Part shown: positions 7,298 to 15,006 of the stretch, one piece after another | Layout: every line of letters starts with the position of its first letter | Numbering within the stretch: position 1 is the first letter of the stretch | NCBI GenBank assembly: GCA_029747585.1 | Contig: JAPEVF010001033.1 | Location: 1 to 15,006 of the forward strand | Source: Pleurotus djamor | Lineage: Eukaryota > Basidiomycota > Agaricomycetes > Agaricales > Pleurotaceae | Length of the DNA: 15,006 bases | Direction: 5' to 3' | Notes under the pieces: generated by a model | The model's database searches: none | Seen by the model: the letters and a program-made list of their open reading frames with translations, nothing else | Told to the model about the DNA's origin: nothing | Translations under genes and position numbers: made by a program

Positions 7298-8904
7298 TCA
7301 CCCATTCCATTCACCATATACCACCTCGACGAGACTGTCAAGCTTTTCCACAAAGGAAATCCTCAAATCACATCTGTAGATCATCACCTTCTGAATCGGC
7401 ATCATATGGTATGCCCTCTCCCGAATGATTCGAATTAAGAGATGGAACATCGGGTTCGCTTTTCCTTCCGTAGTGCGGAAATCGGTGAACTCGAAGCAAA
7501 GACGCGTAAGCTTTGGATTGGGCAGGTGATGGTCAACGTCAGGTTTGAGAAGGGCTTCAAGAAGGCGTGGGTTGCAATCATTGAATACGATCGTCTCGAC
7601 GTCCGTGCACGATGGTATAAATGAGAGTGGCCCTGGTCCTATGCGGCGGGCATCTAATTGTTGAATGATGAGAGTCGAGGCTTTGTGGAGCTGAGGTAAG
7701 TCGCATACTTGGAGTAAGTTGGGCATGTCCGCTGGTGGTACAATGGGAAGTGAGCATTGGATGGATCGATCTAGTAATTTATCATCGGGATGGTTGGGTC
7801 GGACATATACACGAAATATGAATTCATTCGCCAGCATACTGAGGTCGACTGTGTGTATGGTCTTCGGAGGTGTTAAGACTCCGGACATTGTGGATCTAAG
7901 GCGAGACAGATCTACCGATGTGAAGACGTTGGCTCTGGCCTTCGTGTATCTGACGCTGAGTATGGTCAATGAAGGCACATCGAGATGGTTGAAAATGCTA
8001 AGGGTCGAGGAGTCGCGTGAGGTAATGGAAAGAGTGTGCAAGGAAGCGAGGGACACCCNGGGGGGATCTGGGATCAATTAGGGGTCCATGCAAATCCCGA
8101 ACATGAACGTCTTCTAGATTGGGCGACGACCTGAAGGCTCCGAGGAGCCATGAAGCGGTGGCTTGGTGACCGGGAAGATCAGTGGATATCATAAGATGTG
8201 TAAGCTGTGGCATAGAATGGATGTTGGTCGACAGTAGCGGTCCTCCGTAAATATTGAGTTCGCGGAGAGAAGGCGATGTTTCCATCAAACTCTCCCATAC
8301 CCCGATCGGAGACCCTGATAGTTAATTGTTGCAGATGCGGGGCAGAGCTCGCAGGGGGTATCACGTCGATAACGCGAGAAAAGGAGGCAGGTACGGAGAA
8401 ATCCATCCAAAGGGCTTGGAGTCGGCTGCTTTGAGATATGGTGTCAAGAACTAATTTCCAAAGTCTCTCGCTCACTGAGTTGTGAAGGTCAAAAGAGAGG
8501 TGGAGCAGTGAATCCTTGGAGAGACGGAGAAAGCGCGATGGTTGAGCAGAATTCAGGTGGATAGAAGACCAGAAACAGGGGTTGTTGATGATGAGGTCGT
8601 GCCACGCTTGGGATACGAGTAGCAACGCGTTCCACCGCTCGAACACCACAAGATTCGGCGAGAAATGAGCTTGTCGTTCCAACGCCAGGAAGATGGACGT
8701 GAGTACTTCATTTGGGAGTTGGTTGATGGCGCAATGTTTGTTACGGCGAACTTTCAGGGCCTTCATTGTCTCCTCATGTCGTCTCATTTCCGTTTCAATT
8801 TCTACATCAATAAGACTCTGTGCTTCGAAGTTCGTCCTGATAACCTGCAAAGGTGCGTTAGATATTTGATCTTCGCCGGTCCATCAAATCCACATCCTTA
8901 CCAT
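7298..8904 (-). CDS. F-box protein, substrate-receptor type (two single-base frame breaks)
   Basis: An F-box adaptor joins Skp1 and cullin in an SCF ubiquitin ligase. The ATG at 8904-8902 stands alone in exon 1. Intron 8901-8845 (57 nt) has donor GTAAGG, CTAAC branch point and TTTGCAG acceptor, and exon 2 runs to TAG at 7298. Residues 12-38 are charged and probably coiled-coil. The F-box starts at INQLPNEVLTSIF (residues 41-53) and continues FERWNALLLVSQAWHDLI...CFWSSIHL. The rest is Leu-rich with repeats such as SPSLRELNIYGG and SLASLHTLSI, weakly LRR-like, as in the large Agaricomycete family. The frame slips by one base at the four-C run 8300-8303 and again at the N (8059) in CCCNGGGGGG. 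One extra base at each would explain both, leaving about 515 residues. Sequencing error is more likely than decay. A start at Met21 or Met28 is the alternative. Confidence 0.82.
8845..8901 (-). other. Intron directly after the F-box start codon
   Basis: The 57-nt intron reads GTAAGG at the donor, ATCTAACG around the branch point and TTTGCAG at the acceptor. It leaves ATG as the only coding codon of exon 1, and splicing gives M-VIRTNFEAQ. Confidence 0.65.
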
Positions 8905-9101
8905 GTCGTGGTTAGAGACTGAGCTCCTTTCGCAACGATCTGGCGGCGCCTCCCTCACCTTTGATCAGGGGTACTAGAAACACCTCAGGGATGAAACCCG
9001 CAGATCACATTCTCGAAAACCACAGCTGAGCCAAAAATCGAGATGGTCTTGTACATACAGAAGTTGGTAAATTTATCATACGACTACCGACCACCGGAAA
9101 A
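8905..9101 (-). promoter_or_regulatory. Probable F-box promoter and 5' UTR region
   Basis: About 200 bp separate the F-box start from the stop of the upstream gene on the same strand. No TATA box or other element stands out. The space must also hold the upstream gene's 3' end. Confidence 0.3.
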
Positions 9102-10408
9102 TTAAGCAGCTGGTATCACAGGAATCGGTAATCCCGGAGCACCGAATTTCAATACTTCAGTAGCCGCTACGAACCCACTCTCATCAACTATAACCTCCTG
9201 GAACCCTTCCGAAGCATCCCTCGAGACAAGCCACGATGCATCCGTGACAATGGTCTCAGTGGTCCCGTCGCTGTAAGAGATCACGATCGTTCCAATTAAC
9301 CCACCGTGTCCGGGGAAGATGTTAGTCGCATTGACGGCGAAGACGTTGTAGGTGGGCTCGAGGTTGGGAATAGACCAAGCGTCGGCAATGGAGACTTGAG
9401 GTGCACCTCCAACGGTCTTTCCGTTGACCCAAAGTGTGTACGCATCATCACTAACGGTTGAAATATTAGTTTTTGAACACGAGACGATGATCAAGACTTG
9501 CGCGATGATAACCACAGTAGCACAGACAGCCCTCTTGGTACAATCACTAACGGTCTTCCTGAAGGCACGCGAACCGATATTCGTAGGCGATCCTTGAGGT
9601 TCACTCGTCCAAATCCAGGTCGATTGGTTAAGGGAAAGGACGGGAGGGAGTACGGTGTGAGAAGGTGCTCCTTGGACAACAGCCGAAGTCCACGCGCTGT
9701 CGTCAAAGTTGGCTTGAACGAAAGATTCGGGAGGTGCGACGCCTCGAAGCGTCTTCCAGGAAGCATCAGTGACGATTGTATCGGATGTCCCATCTGCATA
9801 GTGAAGCTTGATGGTAGCGACGACACCAGCTGGAGTTTGATCGTTGGTATTGTTTCCCAAGAATGCGAAAACGTTGCTGGAAGGTTTCAGCGCAGTGAAT
9901 AAGATGGACCCCATCCTCCAGCTTCGGTTTCCTCCTATCAATTGGCCGTTTACAAAGACTTGGACCCTATCATCCCTGGGCATATGTATCAGCAGATGCT
10001 CGACACCTTCAAGAAGAGAACGGATGAAATGCGAAAACTCACGCAGCGACGAGCACCTCTGCGCACGTAGCGCACTTCCCAGAAGGAGAATCTACGGTTT
10101 TACGAAAACCGCGAACGGCTAGAGGGTTGTTTCCCCCAGGTCTGGGTACTTCACCGGTCCAAATGAACCTTGACGAATTGAATGCGAGAGGTTCAAACCT
10201 GGTTGGTGTTGCAACAGGTTTACACGCTGGATAACCAGTAGATATTTCGATCGCGTTCACGGATTCTACGCCAGGGTAAATGTGTTGCAGATTTTGGTGA
10301 AAGACGCGAAAAGGACAGACCGGAATTGTCAGACGCTGCTTGTGCAAGAGTAGCAAAGAAAACGATGACTAATGTTATAGACAGGGTGTTAGAGCGATCA
10401 AACGACAT
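9102..10408 (-). CDS. Secreted protein with two tandem galactose-binding-like (beta-sandwich) domains
   Basis: Four exons (10408-10321, 10265-10043, 9975-9502, 9450-9102) give 377 residues. A signal peptide (residues 1-24, LSITLVIVFFATLAQA) is followed by two homologous halves. Half 1 runs from SRFIWTGE (about 61) through GFRKTV, CATC and ADDRVQVFVNGQLIGG (104 on) to YADGTSDTIVTDASWK. Half 2 runs from STWIWTSE (about 222) through AFRKTV, ADDAYTLWVNGKTVGG (262 on) to YSDGTTETIVTDASWL. The FRKT...ADD..xlxVNG...DGTxxTIVTDaSW pattern resembles the carbohydrate-binding beta-sandwich modules of glycosidases such as the alpha-rhamnosidase N-terminal domain. No catalytic module is present, so extracellular sugar or surface binding is the likely role (inference). 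Intron 1 uses an uncommon GTCTGT donor and intron 3 a GC donor. A TATAAAAG lies 85 bp upstream of the ATG. Confidence 0.8.
9451..9501 (-). other. GC-AG intron in the tandem-domain gene
   Basis: The 51-nt intron has donor GCAAGT, branch AACTAAT and acceptor GTTAG. Removing it restores ...VVIIADDAYTLWVNG, matching LVAADDRVQVFVNG in the first half. It is a multiple of three and has no stop, so retention would insert 17 residues without a frameshift. Confidence 0.75.
9976..10042 (-). other. Intron at the homologous position in half 1
   Basis: The 67-nt intron has donor GTGAGT and acceptor CCCAG. It splits the Ala codon just before DDRVQVFVNG in phase 2, the same place and phase as the intron in half 2. 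Confidence 0.85.
10266..10320 (-). other. Inferred 55-nt intron after the signal peptide
   Basis: Donor GTCTGT and acceptor GCGTAG join ASDNS to ESVNAIEISTGYPACKP. Without it the signal-peptide frame runs into a stop before the first domain. The donor is unusual and the branch point weak, so an alternative is a one-base error. Confidence 0.55.
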
Positions 10409-10492
10409 TGAATAGACATGAGCGCACCAGCGAGTTTCATGATCATGCTTGTCGAGGTCCGAAGATCTGATGGCTAATGCAAGCGGCACTCG

Positions 10493-10500
10493 CTTTTATA
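10493..10500 (-). promoter_or_regulatory. TATA box of the secreted-protein gene
   Basis: TATAAAAG on the minus strand lies 85 bp upstream of the ATG at 10408. Two upstream ATGs (near 10445 and 10439) would start a short peptide in another frame ending near the signal-peptide region. Confidence 0.55.
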
Positions 10501-11770
10501 TGCAGCTTCTGGAGTACAGTTTAACGTAGGTGATACAACTTCGTCTTTTTTGTATGGGATGAGTCGGTGTCCCGTGGTGGATCAACTGAGGAATCACTCA
10601 GTCTACGCAAGCTAAAGAAGTGGCGGGTCTTGCACTCCCTGCTTCGTCTCGGGGATGCTCACCAGTCATTTCCGAATGGACCCCTGTAGTGAAGTATGTG
10701 TGTATGCGTTCTGAGTCAAATTATGGAAGGATGAGTGTGTTTTCAGAAGCGATAAACTGTCCTTACTTCGAAGGTAGACTCCAGGGAAGCACCCCCTCAT
10801 TTCCAGCCGAGTACCAACGGTTGGCTCTGCTCATCCTGCGAGGCAGTGATCGGTAAGTGCGGCCGTCTATTGCGCTCTAGGCATAGGCCGCCGGTAGTGA
10901 GACCTGGATGTTTTCAGTCGAACCACAAGGGCTCGTGGAAATTGAACGACAATTCCTGAAGAGACAGGTGACACGGTCAAGTGAGAGTCTCCTCTCATTA
11001 AGTAGATACGCGTGATCTAGGTAGTCTCGGCGCAAGCGAAGCCGACGATGAAGGCTCTAAAGTGATAGAAGCGTCGATTAAAGCTTTTCTGCACGATTCC
11101 CTGGGGCATTATGGTTATCCTTAGCATCAATTTGTGGGAGTGAGGTTACCTGTTGGTAGTATTAAAGTAGTATCGATGAAAGGCCGAGAGGCTCATGGGC
11201 TTCGAGTTCCAGTCTTCGAGTCACATTGTGGTCGAATACCTGACATTCTGATGTGACTGGTTGAGAACAAAGACCAGGCCTTCCCTTGCGACGTCAACAT
11301 TCTGACTGTGGGAACGCCAGTTCTCACGATCACTGGAACCGAAAAGCGAATTTGCTCTACGAAAAATGAACCAAGTCTAATCTCCCTCCTTCTTCCACTC
11401 CCCATTGGAAGGCTCAAAGCGACAAATTCGCTTCTCAAGATTTTGCTTCAAGCACACTCAATGCGCTGATGGTGCCATGAATGCAGAAAATTACAAATCA
11501 GACATTTTCCAGGGCTCTCTTTGGCTGGAGGACCTCCAAGTAATCCTGTAAGTGCTCCTCAAATCCAAATGACGGAATCGTCCATGTCCAGTCTCTGGAG
11601 TAATCATTTAAATATGTCAGGAGCAACCTCCCGCCTTACGCTGAGATCGACGACACGTCTCTTCGGCATCCCAGGCTATATCCCGAGCTTTCGGGAATCG
11701 GGATATACTCTAGTCAAGTTCTATCTGGGACTCGTCTTCTATTCAATGTTCGTGCTGCGGATAAGGGATG
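10501..11770. other. Intergenic region between two divergent genes
   Basis: There is no gene I can support. An open plus-strand stretch of about 69 codons near 11259-11470 (VENKDQAFPCDVNILTVG...) has protein-like composition and follows a TGA after another open stretch. It has no clear start or splice sites. A perfect 10-base hairpin lies at 11677-11707. Both neighbouring genes are transcribed outward from here. Confidence 0.5.
11677..11707. repeat. Perfect inverted repeat TATATCCCGA / TCGGGATATA
   Basis: Two perfect 10-base arms surround an 11-base loop that itself contains TTCGGGA, so an alternative inner pairing (CCCGA with TCGGG) exists. It lies about 140 bp upstream of the NmrA-like start. 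Confidence 0.8.
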
Positions 11771-11777
11771 ACTGAAA

Positions 11778-11784
11778 TATAAAG
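11778..11784 (+). promoter_or_regulatory. TATA-like box of the NmrA-like gene
   Basis: TATAAAG lies 61 bp upstream of the ATG at 11845. A second AT-rich word (TTTATATT, 11813-11820) is probably too close to the start. The start codon context is CACCATGTC, close to the fungal consensus. Confidence 0.5.
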
Positions 11785-11844
11785 CTTGGAATACCAGACT
11801 CGCTGGTAGGTCTTTATATTCATTGATCAAATTCGACGCTCACC

Positions 11845-12966
11845 ATGTCTACCAAGCAACTTGTTCTCATCGTCGGTGCTACTGGTAACACAGGCACCGC
11901 AATTGCCCATGCGATCCTTAAGGAAGGGAACTTCGTACGTTTATCCATGCCTCTCACCGTCTATATGATCAGTCTGACGCCATAACTCTAGCGTCTCGCC
12001 ATTCTTGTCCGTCAATCCTCCACCAGCAAACCGATCGTCGAAGACCTCGTCGCCGCCCGCGCCGAACTTCGAATCGGGGACATCACCGAAAGTGCAGATA
12101 AACTCGAAGCTGCCCTCCAAGGCGTCGACATCGTCATCTCTACCGTTCAAATCTTCTTGGACCAACGCCCCTTGTTCGATGCTGCGAAGAAAGCGGGCGT
12201 CAGCCGAGTTATACCTTCTGATTTTGGTCCTTCGGCGCCGAGGGGGATCATGACTATGCACGATCTAGTAAGTCAACGCTATTCATCTTTTATTCGACCC
12301 ACCTAAGTCATACCCACCCTCAGAAACTCGATGTTCGCGAGTACATCAAATCCCTCGGTCTATCCTACACCTTCGTTGAAGTTGGCTGGTGGCTCCTCGG
12401 CATGATACCACCACCCCATGCCCTCCCACACACCATCATCGCCGCAAAGTCCTATGTCGGTGACAAAGACAAGAAACTCATCTGGTCGACCCTACCTACG
12501 ATCGGTGCTTTCGTCGAACGCATCATTCGTGACCCACGGACGGTGAATCAAACCGTCATCGCGCATGATGGAGAGCTGACCCAAGCTGAGGCTTGGCAAG
12601 TCGCTGAAGAGGTTTCGGGAGAGGATTTCTCTGACTATTATAAGGTTTGTTCGTGGTTGTACTTCCGCTCCGTTACGCTAACTCATCAATGCATAGGTCT
12701 CTGAGAAAGATCTAGAAGCCGCACGCGTCCAAAACACCAACTGGATCAAAAAGGCCGCGTCGGACTACTACTACAGCCTTTACATCCGTGGTGACAACAC
12801 CCTCGCTAATGCCGAAGCCGCTGGATCCCTCGATGGACGGAAGTTATACCCAGACATCCCTATTCCAAGTGTAGAAGAGGAGATGAAGGCGTTCTACGCG
12901 AACCCTCAAGTGCCTGATTATGGGATTCCGGAGGAGATGATGGGGGATGTGTTGAAGCCTGAGTGA
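11845..12966 (+). CDS. NmrA-like / isoflavone-reductase-like NAD(P)-binding oxidoreductase
   Basis: Four exons (11845-11934, 11992-12267, 12324-12644, 12697-12966), all joined in phase 0, encode 318 residues, the usual length for the family. The N-terminus is a Rossmann fold: strand QLVLIV, then glycine motif GATGNTG (11-17), then AILVRQ, whose Arg typically contacts the NADPH phosphate. The middle carries ALQGVDIVIST and VSRVIPSDFG (PSDFG at 105-109), a family signature. K123 of KLDVREYIKSLGLSYTFVEV aligns with the catalytic or positioning Lys of isoflavone and pinoresinol reductases (inference). The family includes reductases of phenolic substrates and redox-sensing regulators such as NmrA. 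I cannot tell which applies. Donors are GTACGT, GTAAGT and GTTTGT, and a GCTAAC branch point is clear in intron 3. The protein is cytosolic, with no targeting signal, and the gene looks intact. Confidence 0.93.
11935..11991 (+). other. Intron 1 of the NmrA-like gene
   Basis: 57 nt, donor GTACGT, CTGAC branch point, acceptor CTCTAG, phase 0. Confidence 0.88.
12268..12323 (+). other. Intron 2 of the NmrA-like gene
   Basis: 56 nt, donor GTAAGT, acceptor CCTCAG, phase 0, just before the K123 codon. Confidence 0.9.
12645..12696 (+). other. Intron 3 of the NmrA-like gene
   Basis: 52 nt, donor GTTTGT, GCTAACTC branch point, acceptor GCATAG, phase 0. Confidence 0.9.
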
Positions 12967-14087
12967 GGGATTTCGTGGCACGATCTCACTGACATATCAA
13001 CTAGTTTAGCTACGCGTACGCTAAAGATACATGATTCATCCAACATTCCGCGTAATTGGTCTCGATCGTGTTCTCCCTCATTCGCATCCTAGCCTCCGGT
13101 ATTCATTGCCTCCACTGAGCCGTCTGTCAAAGCAGGCTAACGTGTATCGTACCGCAACAGTTTTACGCGTGAAAATTATCCCAGTAGCCAAATTTTGAAG
13201 CCAGAAGACGAGGATAGCTAGTCATGAGTAATACAAAGTACAACAAACGAAACTGGCACAACAGTTGAACACGAAGAAGGGTTTCGATGGCTCAAAAATA
13301 GGTCAAATGGAATCTGGATACGCGCTAAGAGCTTAAGCCTTGGTAATGTTAGAGTGTGTAGCCCACCACTAAGTGAGGTAACACTGTCTTTACCCGCCTA
13401 AAACGAAGGTAGTAAACGGTGAAAGGGAATCAAGGCTAAAGCAAAATTGACAGACGGCTAGAAATTTGAAAATAAGGAGGACAAAACCCTCGCGCGAGGA
13501 TTCTGCTCGCAGGAGTTACATGAAGAGTTCTACCGTTCGATAAAAGGGCTGAAGAAGGACGTTCTTGTTGCCAGCTTCGGGTCTCTGAGGAGCCTCCTTC
13601 CCGTGACGCATCAAGAAATACACGAAAGAGACGGACATCCCTTTCGACCGCTATGCCTGTTTGAATCCAAGACCACGGTAGATCAGGCCGGTAGCCTCGC
13701 ACATTCGACCGTCTAAAAATTGCACTCGAGATGAGTACCAACCTTCTGACACCAGTCAGAAGACTCCGATCAGATGGAACAGGCCGCGACTTACTGGGAA
13801 GATATTTGGGTCGAAGGTATCCAGAGTATATCAGACGATCACCTGAGCAGAAGTTAGATGTCAGTCCGCTGCACCGCGCGTCCGAAGTCCTAATTATTTT
13901 TGAGCTGGCAGACAAGGAAAGTACGGCAAGGACAGATCTTCAGACAATCAAAATACGTTTAAACCAATGAAATGGTACAGCTCCCACCTCCATGCGAAAC
14001 GTCACGTTTCCGCCGCAATGTCTAGCCCATGATGGGAGCGTAAACTCGTTGATGGTGTATTCACTGACTCAACAGAACGTTGTCGAT
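12967..14087. other. Intergenic stretch without a supported gene
   Basis: Open frames exist on both strands at 13436-13970. On the plus strand a 78-codon stretch (about 13462-13710, TLARGFCSQELHEEFYRSIK) has no Met, and it is followed in another frame by an ATG-started frame at 13731-13970. The antisense frame is Ser/Arg-rich. None has domain motifs or convincing splice sites. A 15-base palindrome sits at 13996-14010. The first part must contain the 3' UTR of the NmrA-like gene. Confidence 0.5.
13996..14010. repeat. Palindrome GAAACGTCACGTTTC
   Basis: Two 7-base arms surround a single central C. The core contains ACGTCA, the half-site of CREB/ATF-type bZIP factors. No adjacent gene start is identified. 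Confidence 0.7.
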
Positions 14088-14428
14088 CTAGGCGGACTTC
14101 CCCCGGGCCGGAACGCAAACTACCTGGAGCGTAATGAGAAGAAAAGATGAGTACACACGGTCAACCCATCAATAGAGCTACTCACCATTGAACTTCTCAT
14201 GTCCTCATCGTTCCTACCCATATTCATCATGATACTCAACCAGGTCTGCCGCGCATATTCCTGCTAGTCCTACCGTCCATTCGGTTGATTTCCACCGATT
14301 TCAACAGACGTTAGCGTCTCTACTGTACTTCTTTCGAATCTGAGAGCAACGGTAAGCAAATCATCAACTTCTGGCGTCAAGATACCATTGTCAAGAACCG
14401 AACTCACGATATTCGGTTTTCGGCCAGA
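14088..14428 (-). pseudogene. 3' exons of an unidentified gene, interrupted by stops
   Basis: Reading the minus strand from 14428, an open run (VLDNGILTPEVDDLLTVAL, then RFERSTVETLTSVEIGG) reaches TAG GAC TAG near 14270. In the same frame EYARQTWLSIMMNMGRNDED follows up to a GTGAGT donor at 14185. A 62-nt intron (14185-14124, acceptor CTCCAG) joins to VVCVPARGKSA and a stop at 14088. An alternative intron (14407-14340, donor GTGAGT, acceptor CTCTCAG) would shorten the first piece to VDLAENRIS joined to FERSTVE. Composition and splice signals suggest real exons, with the two TAGs either disabling the gene or lying in an intron I could not place. Upstream exons may lie in repeat copy B. The family is not recognised. 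Confidence 0.35.
14396..14418. repeat. Inverted repeat AACCGAA...TTCGGTT
   Basis: Perfect 7-base arms surround a 9-base loop and overlap the candidate exon/intron boundary at 14407. Confidence 0.6.
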
Positions 14429-14500
14429 TCAACCTGGGCAGGGACGAGTCCGCGTCAATATGGGCTTCGCAACGTCGTGGTTCCTTCCCATGTTACGGCC

Positions 14501-15006
14501 TCAAGTTTGTGGAGTACTAGCTCTGCTTTAGAGCAAATCAGATGGCACAGATGACATATGGGCTGAGATTACGGAGGCGGATGTTCCAGCCTGGCACCAG
14601 GATGCGGTGGTGCGGGACAGTCACCATGGACTGGATGGGACGAAAATCACAAGAAAGAGTAGGCGTCGCCGTAACGTGATCAAAAGTACTCGATTGATAA
14701 ATACTCAGCGCACGAACGAATGTCCATAGAGTGCAGACCGATCACGGCGACAGAGTAGGGTATTCAGTCCAAGAGAAACGGGTATCCAAGGTACATGCCG
14801 GAGCCACAAAAGAGGAGAATAGCAATAACAAAGAGAGGTGTCCAATGGAATGCGAGTCCGTGGTCGAAGTATCCACATCCGTGACCGTGTCCTTGAGTAC
14901 GCCAGGGAGGTAGAGACCGCCGCCTGAACATGATCCCGTCGTTCCCTAATCGTTGCCTCCATTTCTTGCGACCATGTTCATCGTCAACACAAATCTTCAT
15001 CGTCAG
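14501..15006. repeat. Dispersed direct repeat, copy B (runs off the window)
   Basis: Same orientation and content as 13-498. Both copies share the AGTACTAGCTCTGCTTTAGA motif near their left ends and a long near-identical core. The right boundary is beyond the window. Confidence 0.85.
14764..15000 (-). CDS. Small single-helix membrane-type ORF in repeat copy B
   Basis: An ATG at 15000 opens 78 codons: a charged N-terminal half (MKICVDDEHGRKKWRQRLG), a Gly/His-rich run (QGHGHGCGYFDHG), then one hydrophobic segment (HWTPLFVIAILLFCGSGMYL) and a C-terminal GYPFLLD before TGA. Copy A has the same arrangement but a stop in the middle. Beyond the TGA the frame stays open for about 27 more codons (IPYSVAVIGLHSMDIRSCAE), and this extension is also conserved in copy A. 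It could be the end of a longer gene entering from the right, or a degenerate exon. Function unknown. Confidence 0.3.
   Translation of the reverse strand: MKICVDDEHGRKKWRQRLGNDGIMFRRRSLPPWRTQGHGHGCGYFDHGLAFHWTPLFVIAILLFCGSGMYLGYPFLLD

Noticed and set aside
7442..8081. Plus-strand open frames of 60 and 120 codons
   Set aside because: They are antisense shadows of the F-box coding region, which has clear family motifs on the minus strand.
9491..9826. 111-codon minus-strand frame in another register
   Set aside because: It overlaps the accepted exon of the secreted protein out of frame and lacks its repeated motifs.
9498..9902. 134-codon plus-strand frame
   Set aside because: It is antisense to the tandem-domain gene. 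The minus strand shows duplicated motifs and spliced exons.
11941..12261. 106-codon minus-strand frame
   Set aside because: It is antisense to exon 2 of the NmrA-like gene and spans its first intron.
13436..13915. 159-codon minus-strand frame as a gene
   Set aside because: It is Ser/Arg-rich with no motif and no ATG at its upstream end. The opposite strand is equally open, so neither can be preferred.
1..15006. A biosynthetic gene cluster or novel defence system
   Set aside because: Only one oxidoreductase, one F-box protein and one secreted binding-type protein are supported. No synthase, transporter, regulator or nuclease accompanies them.

Overview
The window looks like nuclear DNA of a basidiomycete fungus, most likely an Agaricomycete. 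The evidence is genes split by very short introns (51-68 nt) with CTRAY-like branch points, an F-box protein of the type greatly expanded in mushroom-forming fungi, an NmrA-like oxidoreductase, and a GDSL/SGNH-hydrolase fragment. Two undetermined bases (5595, 8059) lie in or beside homopolymer runs and a third (3949) lies inside a tandem repeat. This suggests a draft assembly in which some frameshifts are sequencing artefacts. I cannot name the species.

Layout. (1) 13-498 and 14501-15006 are two copies of one segment in the same orientation, about 14.5 kb apart, each with a short membrane-type reading frame on the minus strand. (2) 500-2897 has no gene I can defend: overlapping open frames, a pyrimidine-rich tract and decayed-looking pieces. 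(3) 2898-3145 is the 3' end of a GDSL/SGNH esterase-type gene whose front part is missing. (4) About 3300-4660 is repeat-rich: a GGT microsatellite, a 102-bp-spaced duplication around a perfect palindrome, a 23-bp tandem repeat, and an LTR-like terminus at 4658. (5) 4750-6840 holds a 103-codon minus-strand ORF and, on the plus strand, a decayed Ser/Pro-rich gene. (6) 7298-8904 (minus) is an F-box gene with its start codon alone in exon 1 and two single-base frame breaks. (7) 9102-10408 (minus) is an intron-containing gene for a secreted protein with two tandem beta-sandwich-like domains. (8) 11845-12966 (plus) is an intact four-exon NmrA-like NAD(P)-binding gene. (9) 12967-14087 shows no convincing gene. 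(10) 14088-14428 (minus) looks like 3' exons of an unidentified gene lying just downstream of repeat copy B.

The intact genes do not form an obvious pathway. The NmrA-like gene and the secreted-protein gene diverge from a shared 1.4-kb region. The F-box gene follows the secreted-protein gene on the same strand after about 200 bp. The rest is a repeat- and pseudogene-rich stretch typical of fungal accessory DNA. I found no CRISPR array, rRNA or tRNA gene, no recognisable biosynthetic cluster, and no convincing new system. The best leads are the paired end repeats with their conserved in-frame stop, the equivalent intron positions (one GC-AG) in the tandem-domain gene, and the structured repeat block at 3655-3960.
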